Positions 45,279 through 53,567 of a DNA stretch of 64,000 nucleotides are shown here, in pieces. Each line of letters starts with the position of its first letter. The stretch's first letter is position 1. This DNA is from a virus. The notes beneath the pieces were generated by a model. It saw only the letters and a list, made by a program, of their open reading frames with translations. It was not told where the DNA came from and did not search any database. Position numbers and translations under genes: made by a program. The stretch spans positions 1-64,000 of IMG/VR virus record IMGVR_UViG_3300048834_000455; one strand, written 5' to 3'.

Positions 45279-47494
45279 GTGCACTGTTTCGCGAATACGC
45301 GCTAACCCATCTACAGTCTCGGCCTCGCGCCGCGGACAATGGGCTCTGGCATGACTTTCGATGCCAGCAACCAGGCCATGACGACCGTTCGGCGAGTTGC
45401 TCCATCAATACCGAGGACGGCCGCGTGCGATGCCAAGCTCCCTCCTGCAACTTTGATGGGTGGATCGATGAATACGCCTCGGAATGTGGCATGCCCGCGC
45501 CCCCCGATAAGCCAGGGTGGAAGGATGGGAAGCCGATTCGAGACGAGGATCTCGACAAGCTCAAGACCAGTACACCGCTCTCGACCAGGGTCCGCCCATC
45601 CGCAAACTATCCTTATGACGACGCGGACCACAAGCCATACATGCGGGTTCAGCGCCTCGACTTTGGGGACGGCCGCAAGAGCTACCCGCAAAGCGCCTTC
45701 GTCAACGGTGAATGGACCAGCGGCCTACCTAAAGATTTCGAGCGTATTCTCTATCGTCTTCCCGACCTGCTAAAGAGCCGCGACGCTCTCGTGCTGGTGT
45801 GCGAGGGCGAGAAGAGCGCCGACCTCGCGAGACGCCTCGGCTTCACCGCGACAACGGCTTCGGGGGGCGCCGGCAACGCGCACAAGACCCGCGACTGGAC
45901 ACCGCTTGCCGACAAAGATGTCGTGATCATCCGGGACAACGACGAGGCCGGTATGGCCCATGCGCGACAGGTCGCAGGCCTTCTCATCGGCATTGCGCGG
46001 AGCATTCGCATCATCACCATGCCCGACGTGGCCGAGAAGGGCGACCTGGTGGATTGGGTGGAGGCTGGTGGTGACGCCGACGGGCTGCGGGAGCTTATCG
46101 AGGCTACGCCGGCTTTCGGGCTGCCCGTTCCGCCACCACCACCACCAACCTTGTCCCGGGTTTTCGCCGAGAGGGCCTTTGTCTGCAATGCCTGGGACCA
46201 CTTACCAACCGCGAATGTTCTCGCCAGCTTTCGGTCCAAGCAATTCAAGGACCCTGCCGCCCGAGCTGGCGCCCAAGCCATCAAGCGCATCCTCAAGAAC
46301 AACTCCGAGCTCGAACCTCTGGCCGTCGGAGCCGAGATGGGGCGAACCGGACACTTTGAACTCTGGCTGCAACTCGAGAAATTCAGCAACGAACGCCTCC
46401 AGCATCTGGGCATGGCGCGAGCCAGCACCTATAAGGCGTTCCGGGAGCATTGTTCTTGGGATAGCGGCCTGGCCTTTGTTCGAGACGCCGAGGAGTCGCA
46501 CGGGAGAGGATCGTTCCAGGACTGGATCGCTACCAGGCAAGAAGGTGTTGCTGAACTGCTGGCCCACGCGAGCACGACGGAACTCAAGACTCTAAAGACG
46601 CACGTCGAGGAATGGCTTGATGAGCTAATCGCCGGCCGAAAGAGCGAAGGCCTCTTTAACCTGGCGTTGCTGGCGCCCATCATCGGAGAGTCTGGCGGTG
46701 GGGATGTCATTGTTGGAATTGCTCCACCCAAAACCGGGAAGACCACGTTCGTCGGCAAGCTCATGACCGACCTGGCCAACGAGAACGTGAAGAGCCTTTA
46801 CGGGCAACTTGAGATGAGAATGGATCAGGTCGTCAAGCGCGAGGTAGCAAAGCTCCTCCAGAAACCCGTGAAAGACGTGACCGAGGCCGACGCTAGAGAA
46901 CTCCGGAAGAGCGGCAAGCTTAGCCACTTGGCAAACATCTACATGACCAAGAGGTGCACGACCCTGAGTTCCTATCGCGCCGAAGTCTCGTCCATTCTCG
47001 CGAAGAACCCTGACATCAAGTTCTGGGTAACCGACTATGCGGAATGCCTTCAGCGCTTTGGCGATGGCGCCAACCGCGTCGACGAGTCCGAGGCCATTGC
47101 CAAGATGATCAAGGAGACCGCCATCGCGTTCAACGTGTGCGCCTTCCTCCTGGTCCAGCCCACCAAGGAATACTCCAAGGAGGGTGCCGCTGGACCCAAG
47201 CCTTACCACGCCAAAAACTCCGGCAAATGGGAACAGGATGCTCAAGCGATGATCTTCCTGCAATCGCCGGCCCGCTTCTTCGCGGATATGCCCAAGGAGT
47301 ACCTAGAGGTTCATGTTATGGCCTCTCGCGACTCCGATACCGGTGTTATCCCTCTCCGTTGGAACCCAGCGACATTTGATTATGAGCTATGGAAGGGCCC
47401 GGTACCCGCTGGTGGTGGGCGACCCCTGAAACAGCAGACTGAGACCCAGCGCTATGCGCTTGACCAGGTAGAAATGGAAGACATCCCCCTATGA
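45275..47494 (+). CDS. Primase-helicase (Toprim plus DnaB-like)
   Basis: 739 aa. N-terminal zinc-binding/CHC-like part (P-G-H-D-D-R-S-A-S-C-S-I, then C-x-x-x-x-C), a Toprim domain (V-C-E-G-E-K-S-A-D-L, R-D-N-D-E-A-G), a helical middle, and a RecA-fold helicase with Walker A P-P-K-T-G-K-T-T and downstream D-Y-A-E. Layout as in T7 gp4-type bifunctional enzymes but with a longer middle. Unwinds and primes DNA at the fork. ATGA overlaps at both ends. Confidence 0.92.
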   Translation: MSALFREYALTHLQSRPRAADNGLWHDFRCQQPGHDDRSASCSINTEDGRVRCQAPSCNFDGWIDEYASECGMPAPPDKPGWKDGKPIRDEDLDKLKTSTPLSTRVRPSANYPYDDADHKPYMRVQRLDFGDGRKSYPQSAFVNGEWTSGLPKDFERILYRLPDLLKSRDALVLVCEGEKSADLARRLGFTATTASGGAGNAHKTRDWTPLADKDVVIIRDNDEAGMAHARQVAGLLIGIARSIRIITMPDVAEKGDLVDWVEAGGDADGLRELIEATPAFGLPVPPPPPPTLSRVFAERAFVCNAWDHLPTANVLASFRSKQFKDPAARAGAQAIKRILKNNSELEPLAVGAEMGRTGHFELWLQLEKFSNERLQHLGMARASTYKAFREHCSWDSGLAFVRDAEESHGRGSFQDWIATRQEGVAELLAHASTTELKTLKTHVEEWLDELIAGRKSEGLFNLALLAPIIGESGGGDVIVGIAPPKTGKTTFVGKLMTDLANENVKSLYGQLEMRMDQVVKREVAKLLQKPVKDVTEADARELRKSGKLSHLANIYMTKRCTTLSSYRAEVSSILAKNPDIKFWVTDYAECLQRFGDGANRVDESEAIAKMIKETAIAFNVCAFLLVQPTKEYSKEGAAGPKPYHAKNSGKWEQDAQAMIFLQSPARFFADMPKEYLEVHVMASRDSDTGVIPLRWNPATFDYELWKGPVPAGGGRPLKQQTETQRYALDQVEMEDIPL

Positions 47495-48579
47495 ATCGAC
47501 CAGCATACGAAGACAAACGGGACGCAAGTGTGCGCCGATATCTGCTGAGAGCCTTGAGGAAGTGCAAGCTCTCTGGCCTGCAGTGGGACATCCTTGCCTA
47601 CATCATCGAGGAGACCTACGGATGGGAAGACCCAGACCGGAAGGCTCGTGGGCAAAAGTGCCTTCCTCGCAAGGATCGGAACGACTTCTGGTATCAGGAG
47701 ATAGCCGAGGAGGTCGAGGCCACTTGGGACGCAGTTTCAAGAGCTATGCGTAAGCTCATCACCATGCAAATCCTAACCGAGTATTCGGTCGCCTCCAAGA
47801 TTGCCCCAGGGTGCTACGGGATCAATTCCGACCCGTCAACATGGATCATCCCACCACGTGATAGGTCGGCTAAATTGCCGACCCAAAAGGCCCCTATTCG
47901 TCGGCCAAATTGCCGACCGAACACAGTTTTCGGTCGGCTCAAAAGTGTCGATTTTTCGGACAAATTGCCGACCAATGTTGCCGAAAAAGCCGATAACCAA
48001 GCCGTTTGCGAGGCCCCTAATCTAGACAATCTAGATAAAGATCCCCCTGTAGTCCCCCAGGGGACTGACCATGACGGTACGGATTCGGAAGTACTTTCGG
48101 GGGATCCGGGCTACACGCTGATCGAGACAGCCGCGAAAGCTCTGGAACGACAGGATATGAGCATTGACGAAGTTATGTGGCAGGCCGAGAAGCATTACTC
48201 CAGGCGGTTCGTTCGAGACCTGGACGCCAGCAAGGGCGAACCGAGAAAACTCCGGTCTTACTTCGAGTCGAGCCGTTTTCGGGGGTCGCTGTTGAGCTTT
48301 TGGATCGGTGCGATGACGCCGGTTTTCGACGCTCGCCAACTCGCCAAGCGACAGCCGCAAGAGCAGCGATATGTTCCCCGTTCACCGTTCAGGGACTGCC
48401 TCGACCGGGTCCAGGACGTGGTGGCTGAGCGCAAGCGAGAAGCGGAGATTCGAAGCGAGCAAGCTAGAGGGGCGGGACCGCTGGACCCTAGCCAGCGGGG
48501 AGAGGCCCGGGGACAGCCGACCCCGAGACCTCCCCTGGCATTCCGTGACCACCGAGACCAACGCAAGGAGACCGCATGA
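47491..48579 (+). CDS. Replication initiator, phage O-like, with internal origin
   Basis: 362 aa. Residues 1-110 resemble the phage replication protein O N-terminal winged helix (L-S-G-L-Q-W-D-I-L-A-Y-I-I-E-E-T-Y-G-W, then N-D-F-W-Y-Q-E-I-A-E). The middle is a low-conservation linker whose DNA contains iterons, as in lambda O. The C-terminal half is helical and Arg/Gln-rich, perhaps loading the helicase encoded just before. Confidence 0.85.
   Translation: MNRPAYEDKRDASVRRYLLRALRKCKLSGLQWDILAYIIEETYGWEDPDRKARGQKCLPRKDRNDFWYQEIAEEVEATWDAVSRAMRKLITMQILTEYSVASKIAPGCYGINSDPSTWIIPPRDRSAKLPTQKAPIRRPNCRPNTVFGRLKSVDFSDKLPTNVAEKADNQAVCEAPNLDNLDKDPPVVPQGTDHDGTDSEVLSGDPGYTLIETAAKALERQDMSIDEVMWQAEKHYSRRFVRDLDASKGEPRKLRSYFESSRFRGSLLSFWIGAMTPVFDARQLAKRQPQEQRYVPRSPFRDCLDRVQDVVAERKREAEIRSEQARGAGPLDPSQRGEARGQPTPRPPLAFRDHRDQRKETA
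47864..47973 (+). other. Putative replication origin: iterons in the initiator gene
   Basis: Palindromic units of the form GTCGGC-y-AAATT-GCCGACC lie at 47864-47883 and 47899-47918, a half unit GGTCGGCTC at 47932-47940 and a unit ending AAATTGCCGACC at 47958-47973. They lie in the linker-coding part of the initiator gene. A less GC-rich stretch with CTAGA repeats (48018-48035) follows and could unwind. Confidence 0.75.
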
Positions 48580-49142
48580 GCGCCCAAAAAACCACCGTCA
48601 CTATTCGTTTCGAGGTCACCGATGAGCGTGCGCTTTGGAGCGACGAGGATTTCGACCAGCACGAATGGCTGCGGACTGGCTTGAAGCAGTTTCTTAAGGA
48701 CTCTAAACTCCCGATTGAACTTTGCGGATGGGGGCTCGACGAGGGAGACGGAATGACCACGCTCGTCATCGGCAAGGTCGTTTCTTGCACAGTCAAGGCC
48801 GACAAGACTCCAGGATTCATCTACTTCGCCCGCACTGATGGCGCGTTCAAGATTGGTCGCAGCAAGACGCCGGTGAAGCGATTGGCTTCAATCGCCACTG
48901 GTTGCCCATACCCGGTGGAGATCTACCGGCAGATCGAGGTCGACGACATGGCCACTGCCGAGAAGTGGTTTCACGATGCGTTCCAGCACGTTCGTATTCG
49001 TCCGAGAGGCGAGTGGTTCAAGGCTGACCCGGTGGAGCTAGACACGGCTATCCGGACCTTCGCCTTCCCGCCCGCTAGTCGTGGACGTGCGAAGCGATAC
49101 TCCCAAGCTGAACTAGCTCGACTGGAAGCCGAGCTAGGCTAA
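48576..49142 (+). CDS. GIY-YIG family protein (T5orf172/MUG113 type)
   Basis: 188 aa. Residues 85-150: G-F-I-Y-F-A-R, F-K-I-G-R-S, R-L-A-S-I-A-T-G-C-P, A-E-K-W-F-H-D-A-F and G-E-W-F, the pattern of the T5orf172 branch of GIY-YIG nucleases. A separate N-terminal beta domain precedes it. May cut DNA or RNA, or only bind nucleic acid. ATGA overlap with the initiator. Confidence 0.85.
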   Translation: MSAQKTTVTIRFEVTDERALWSDEDFDQHEWLRTGLKQFLKDSKLPIELCGWGLDEGDGMTTLVIGKVVSCTVKADKTPGFIYFARTDGAFKIGRSKTPVKRLASIATGCPYPVEIYRQIEVDDMATAEKWFHDAFQHVRIRPRGEWFKADPVELDTAIRTFAFPPASRGRAKRYSQAELARLEAELG

Positions 49143-49289
49143 ACCCCCCCTCGCCCTCCCCACCAAACCCCCGAACACCGTCGGCCACGCCCGGCCACAC
49201 GCCACCAAACAACACGTTAGCGCCACAAACCCCCAGATTCCGCCGAGTCCACCCCTCACCCCTCCCCCCTCACCGCGAAAGGAGCGCAC

Positions 49290-49343
49290 ATGCCACACCA
49301 ACCCGAGTCTGACTGCGAACCCCGAGAGGCCCCGCGGTGGTAG
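49290..49343 (+). CDS. 17-aa leader frame before the zinc-finger gene
   Basis: AAAGGAG (49278-49284) precedes an ATG that opens only 17 codons and ends 7 bases after the GTG of the next frame. The 147-base gap before it (49143-49289) is C-rich with no gene. It may be a coupling leader or the true start of the following gene disrupted by a frameshift. Confidence 0.35.
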   Translation: MPHQPESDCEPREAPRW

Positions 49344-49675
49344 TCGTGGTGCCCCTGCTGGGTTCGCGAATCCTGGGCTCGACAACGGCCTGGATGCTGA
49401 GCGAGACGCCTCTGGTGCTGGTGGCGCCGAAGCCTCGAGCAGTCGAGTCGAAGCCCATGTGGGACCCTCGTTTGCAACCGGTCCTCGCTCGGACCTGCGC
49501 TGCGCCGGGTTGCACAAACGCCACCGTGACCCTCACGAAGCCCCGAGGTGGTGGCACCGGTGACCGCCGCTACTGCTGCTTCGAGTGCCAGCAGCGGGCG
49601 TACCGGGTTCGGGCGAAAAGGCGCAAGATAATTCTCCGCGTGATGGGACCCAGCGAGACCGAGGGGCGAAGCTAG
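49337..49675 (+). CDS. Zinc-finger protein, start uncertain
   Basis: Up to 112 aa from GTG at 49337; later ATGs at 49397 and 49457 are possible. The C-terminal part has C-A-A-P-G-C ... R-R-Y-C-C-F-E-C-Q-Q-R-A-Y-R-V-R, a zinc knuckle with a basic helix like those of CGNR-type DNA-binding proteins. Confidence 0.6.
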   Translation: MVVVVPLLGSRILGSTTAWMLSETPLVLVAPKPRAVESKPMWDPRLQPVLARTCAAPGCTNATVTLTKPRGGGTGDRRYCCFECQQRAYRVRAKRRKIILRVMGPSETEGRS

Positions 49676-49679
49676 CGTG

Positions 49680-50129
49680 ATGAGCAGAACTGACAGCAAG
49701 AAACCAACCCCCACTACCGTGGCCACTGTAGGCCTCTCAGAGCCCGACTTGACCTCGAAGGGTACCTTGAGCAAGGCCGAGGTCCAGGAACGCCTCCCAG
49801 AGCAACGACACACGTGTGAATCCCGAGAGAAAAAAGACTCCGAGTTGGCGTTCGGGTCGCCAGAGTGGCATGCGGTCCACGGCGGGGGTCGCTCGACACC
49901 TCTCCGCGACATGCCGGAGGGTGTGCTGGGTGCCGCGAAGCAGGTGCGCAAATTCTGTCTGGAGTGCGTTGGCGGGTCGCCGACCCTCGTGCGGCACTGC
50001 GCCGGGTTCTCGTGCCCGCTGTGGGCCTGGAGGTTCGGCAAGGACCCTCGCTTCGTCAAGGACGGCGACCTACTCGATCCCGAGAAGGTCCGGGCCCTAG
50101 CGTTCGCCACCGAGGCGGTCCCGTGCTAG
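49680..50129 (+). CDS. Phage protein with four-Cys zinc motif
   Basis: 149 aa. A disordered Ser/Thr/Lys-rich start, then C-L-E-C-V-G-G-S ... H-C-A-G-F-S-C-P-L-W-A-W-R-F-G, a motif common in small phage proteins of unknown role. Probably binds zinc. Confidence 0.75.
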   Translation: MSRTDSKKPTPTTVATVGLSEPDLTSKGTLSKAEVQERLPEQRHTCESREKKDSELAFGSPEWHAVHGGGRSTPLRDMPEGVLGAAKQVRKFCLECVGGSPTLVRHCAGFSCPLWAWRFGKDPRFVKDGDLLDPEKVRALAFATEAVPC

Positions 50130-50320
50130 TCGGCCTCATCATCGGCCTAGCCCTTGCCCTCCTCGTCGCTGCCGCCTACCGCTACCAGGCCGAGGCGATG
50201 GACGACGACCTCGAGATCCACCTGACCCGCGCCGAGGTGCCTGGCGTGCTGACCGACCTGCAGGAGCGGGGCTATGCCGTCGGCACCGTGACCCTCGTGA
50301 TCGTGGAGGCGCCGCTATGA
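50123..50320 (+). CDS. Small single-span membrane protein (GTG start)
   Basis: 65 aa, 7-base overlap. Hydrophobic N-terminal helix (L-V-G-L-I-I-G-L-A-L-A-L-L-V-A-A-A) and an acidic soluble tail. Function unknown. Confidence 0.6.
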   Translation: MLVGLIIGLALALLVAAAYRYQAEAMDDDLEIHLTRAEVPGVLTDLQERGYAVGTVTLVIVEAPL

Positions 50321-50568
50321 GCGCCGACCCGTCGACACCAAACGCCCCTCACGCTGCACAGGATGGCCCAGGAGGCACACTTGGGTCCTGGGCGGCACTT
50401 GGCGAAGGCGAGACTGCAAGTTGGCCTCAGGAGGCGTCTGAGAGCGTTTCTGGCGTGCGGCTGTTTGACGCGGACTTGAAGACGCTGCGGGTGTACTCGG
50501 CCGAGCAGGTGGATCGGCTCGTGGCGGGTTTGTCGGAGAGAATACGTTTACTGGAGGTAGAGAGATGA
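50317..50568 (+). CDS. Small early protein
   Basis: 83 aa, ATGA overlap. Disordered, Gly/Pro/Ser-rich first half, helix at the end. No motif. Confidence 0.55.
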   Translation: MSADPSTPNAPHAAQDGPGGTLGSWAALGEGETASWPQEASESVSGVRLFDADLKTLRVYSAEQVDRLVAGLSERIRLLEVER

Positions 50569-51020
50569 GCGAAGTTTTGGACCTGGGGAAACCGCGAGAC
50601 GAGTACCTCTCCGGGAGGAAGGCGAAGCGTCTTTGTGACCTTCTCGTCGCCACTGGCTATGACCCCTCGATAGTTCGCGACACGGCGTGGATTCACCGCA
50701 TCAGCAAGCGAGTTGTTCTCGGCTATTCCGTAGAGATCGAAGGGTTTCGCGAGCGCGATCTGGACCTCGCGGTGGCCTTCCCGGAAGATGCCGAGCTTCC
50801 CGTGACCGTGAAGGCTGACCGTTTCCCACTCGCCTCCTTCCAAGCTGTTCTCGCCATGATATCCAAGGCTGAAACCGAGGCTGACTCTCGACTAGAAGAG
50901 GCGGTCAGGGTCGGAGTGGTGCGTCCTGATGGCTCAAGGCGCAAGGTTGGTGAGCCATGGGAGAAGCCAGACCCCTTCCGTGGCGTGGGCATCAAGACTC
51001 TTGGGGGCATGCAGTCATGA
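50565..51020 (+). CDS. Hypothetical early protein
   Basis: 151 aa, ATGA overlap. R-K-A-K-R-L-C-D-L-L near the start; alpha/beta. No family. Confidence 0.65.
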   Translation: MSEVLDLGKPRDEYLSGRKAKRLCDLLVATGYDPSIVRDTAWIHRISKRVVLGYSVEIEGFRERDLDLAVAFPEDAELPVTVKADRFPLASFQAVLAMISKAETEADSRLEEAVRVGVVRPDGSRRKVGEPWEKPDPFRGVGIKTLGGMQS

Positions 51021-51322
51021 CCGGCGCGGAGATCCTGGCCCTCCCAATAGGGGTCAACGACTGCGACGCCAAGACCATCGGCGAGTATCTCGGCAAGCTG
51101 CTGTCCACACTGTGGGAAGAGGCCGAGGGGTTTAGCGGAAAGCGGCCTTTCGGCAACAGCGGGTGGCAGGGGCCTGTTGAGGTGGCGCTCGTTCGTGGCG
51201 GTGTTGTGCGTGGCAATATCATCGAGGAGACCTACGGATGCTGGCTCGATGATTACGACGAGCCTGGCGCAGAAGCGGCTGTGCAGTTGGCGATACGGGC
51301 GATGTGGGAGGGCGTGAGATGA
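51017..51322 (+). CDS. Hypothetical early protein
   Basis: 101 aa, ATGA overlap. Mixed alpha/beta with F-G-N-S-G-W-Q-G-P-V. No family. Confidence 0.65.
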   Translation: MTGAEILALPIGVNDCDAKTIGEYLGKLLSTLWEEAEGFSGKRPFGNSGWQGPVEVALVRGGVVRGNIIEETYGCWLDDYDEPGAEAAVQLAIRAMWEGVR

Positions 51323-51759
51323 GTGACCGACTAGCTCCCCTGGTGGAGGAACGCCGCATCGTGCTGGTAGTGGACCCGGACCGGCTCGACCGGACACTCT
51401 TGGTGAACATGGCCCAGGTTTGCGCGGACGTGTGGATTGACGGGGCAGGCATGGTTCATGCGTTGAGCGGCACCGTGGTCGCGATGGAGGAGGGGCCTGG
51501 CCCTGACGCTACCGGCAACTGGTCTCTCGATGTCGCGGGCGAGGATAGTTGCCCGGCCTGCAGTCACAACTTCGAAGCGGCGGCTATCAACCTTGCCAAG
51601 GCCCTGCGACTCCAAAAAGGCCTGGAGGCTATCCTCGACCACGTGGGGCGAACGGCTCCGAGAGGTGGCGGGGCTTCGTGTGACACCTCGCAGGCGCTAG
51701 CGACCGAGGCCACGGTTCGGCGGTTAGCCAAGAAGGCGCTGAAGGCGGAGCCGAGATGA
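51319..51759 (+). CDS. Hypothetical early protein with Cys pair
   Basis: 146 aa, ATGA overlap. Rossmann-like start (R-R-I-V-L-V-V-D-P-D-R-L) and S-C-P-A-C in the middle. No family. Confidence 0.6.
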   Translation: MSDRLAPLVEERRIVLVVDPDRLDRTLLVNMAQVCADVWIDGAGMVHALSGTVVAMEEGPGPDATGNWSLDVAGEDSCPACSHNFEAAAINLAKALRLQKGLEAILDHVGRTAPRGGGASCDTSQALATEATVRRLAKKALKAEPR

Positions 51760-51932
51760 CCGACACCGAGGCCCTGAATCTGGTGCTGACCATGGCCACC
51801 CTTTGGCAAGATGGCAAGGTGGATCGCGCGCGGATGTTCGCCCCGGGATTCGCCGACGACGGACTTGACGAGACTGCCGAGGCGTTGCGGATTGCTCGGC
51901 ACGTGGTGGCCGGGATGGAGGCAGGACGATGA
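51756..51932 (+). CDS. Small helical protein
   Basis: 58 aa, ATGA overlap both ends. Helical, acidic middle. No motif. Confidence 0.5.
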   Translation: MTDTEALNLVLTMATLWQDGKVDRARMFAPGFADDGLDETAEALRIARHVVAGMEAGR

Positions 51933-52774
51933 GCCTGGACCTTGACGCCATCGAAGCGCGTTTCTCGGTGGCAACGAGAGCGCCGTGGAGCGTCGTCGGT
52001 GCTGAGCTTCTGCGGTTCGCACAGGCCGACGTTCCGCTACTGACCACCGAGGTTCGCCGCCTTCGCGAGGAGGTCAGCCTGCAGTGCTGCTATGCCATCC
52101 CGCCACACCTCGAGGGGATGACCGCTGAGCAACTGGCCCACCGCCTGGAGATGATGCGAGCGAGGGTGGAGACACTGGCCGTCACCTTCCCGGGGGTCGA
52201 GGAGATGCCGAGGATGCTGGAGCACCTGGCCGAGCCTGCGTTCGGAATTATCGACACGGCTGTGCGTCTCGAGTGGGCCCAGGAGTGGCTCGAGAACGCA
52301 AGGGCGCGAGGGAGCGCTGAGCGTGGCGCCAGGGTTGATGCTGAGGAGGCAAGGGCGGAAGCAGAGGCCGCGCTGGTCAGTCCCCCGACTAGACGCTGCC
52401 TAGATACCCTCACCCTCACTGACCGCAAAGGCGAGGGGTTGGCGGTCATGTTCCAGACGTGCTGCAACGGCGAGATGGGGTCGACGGCAGAGATGCAGCT
52501 CGAAGGCCGCAATCTCGAGGACCTGTTCCTCTTCGTTGCTCCGATGGTGTTGCCGTGGCCGTCGGGCTTCAGCAACGACCGCCCGAGGATTCGCGGGTGG
52601 GTAGGTCGCGGAGAGGACTGTGGCCATCTCGTCTACACGAGGTTCAGCAAGCCGCGCACCATTCGCTGGGGCCCCGACTTTGAGTCGCACGAGATGAGCG
52701 TGCAGGAGGCGAAAGAGCTGGCTGGATGCCTGCTCGCGGCCATCTTTGAGGCGGAGAGGGGGACGTGGCCATGA
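51929..52774 (+). CDS. Hypothetical early protein
   Basis: 281 aa, ATGA overlap. Coiled-coil in the first 150 residues (E-E-A-R-A-E-A-E-A-A-L), beta-rich C-terminal part with W-V-G-R-G-E-D-C-G-H-L-V-Y. No family. Confidence 0.7.
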   Translation: MSLDLDAIEARFSVATRAPWSVVGAELLRFAQADVPLLTTEVRRLREEVSLQCCYAIPPHLEGMTAEQLAHRLEMMRARVETLAVTFPGVEEMPRMLEHLAEPAFGIIDTAVRLEWAQEWLENARARGSAERGARVDAEEARAEAEAALVSPPTRRCLDTLTLTDRKGEGLAVMFQTCCNGEMGSTAEMQLEGRNLEDLFLFVAPMVLPWPSGFSNDRPRIRGWVGRGEDCGHLVYTRFSKPRTIRWGPDFESHEMSVQEAKELAGCLLAAIFEAERGTWP

Positions 52775-53217
52775 GCATAGAGCAAGAGCCGCCGTTGAAG
52801 CGACATCTCGAGATTGCCCTGGACTGCATCAACGCCTGCCTCGACGAGGGTGGGTTTCGGTACGATTCGCTGAGCCAGGAGACCCGCGACGCCCTCGCCT
52901 TCTTTGAGTCTCTGACATCCGTCCAGCTAAGGCAGGTCTCCCGCGATGGACGCCCTTACTGGATTGCTCGCGATGTGCAGCCGGTACACGTCTCGGACTC
53001 GCTGCACGTGGGGTTCTTCGTGCCAGAGAGTCAGGAGTCTCCGTTCTGGCGTCCGGGCGGGGCAACCGCTATCGGTCTGGCGCTCATCGCTGCTGACGCT
53101 GACGCTCTCGCGAAGAAGGCCCGCGAGGATGCCGAGTATGAGCGCACCGGTCCGATGGCCTGGGAAGACGATGCGCGCGCCATCGACTGGCGGAAGCGGA
53201 ACGGGGTGCAGTCTTGA
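52771..53217 (+). CDS. Hypothetical early protein
   Basis: 148 aa, ATGA overlap. Helical first half, then W-I-A-R-D-V-Q-P-V-H-V-S. No family. Confidence 0.65.
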   Translation: MSIEQEPPLKRHLEIALDCINACLDEGGFRYDSLSQETRDALAFFESLTSVQLRQVSRDGRPYWIARDVQPVHVSDSLHVGFFVPESQESPFWRPGGATAIGLALIAADADALAKKAREDAEYERTGPMAWEDDARAIDWRKRNGVQS

Positions 53218-53567
53218 GCCAGGCCGTCATCGCTGCGCTTTCCGCCGTGCGCTTCCGCTGGACGGGCGAGAAAGACCTCCAGGACGGTATCGAGAGTGTG
53301 TTGGTGGGCGCGGGACTGGAGTTTCGGCGCGAGCACCGGTTGAGCGGCGCCGACGTGATCGACTTCCTCGTGGGGTCTACCGGCGTGGAGGTGAAGATCA
53401 AGGGCCAGGCGGCTGCCGTGCTGGCCCAACTCACCCGGTACGCCGAGCATGAGAGCGTCACTGAGCTGGTGCTGGTCACCGGTCGGCTGCAACTGACGAG
53501 GATGCCGGGGATGCTGAACGGGAAGCCGCTGCGGGTCATTCCGCTGACGGGAAGTTTGCTCGGGTGA
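53214..53567 (+). CDS. VRR-NUC/PD-(D/E)XK-type nuclease-like protein
   Basis: 117 aa, TTG start (TTGA overlap). A-D-V-I-D-F-L-V ... G-V-E-V-K-I-K fits the D-x(n)-E-x-K core of small restriction-like nucleases. Small nucleases of this fold often neighbour an SNF2-type helicase in phages, as here. Likely acts on branched or damaged DNA with that helicase. Confidence 0.75.
   Translation: MSQAVIAALSAVRFRWTGEKDLQDGIESVLVGAGLEFRREHRLSGADVIDFLVGSTGVEVKIKGQAAAVLAQLTRYAEHESVTELVLVTGRLQLTRMPGMLNGKPLRVIPLTGSLLG

Noticed and set aside
49256-50110. Minus-strand frame of 284 codons opposite the zinc-finger genes
   Set aside because: Composition is Ser/Arg/Pro-rich as expected of an antisense shadow, it opposes two plausible genes and it has no ribosome site.
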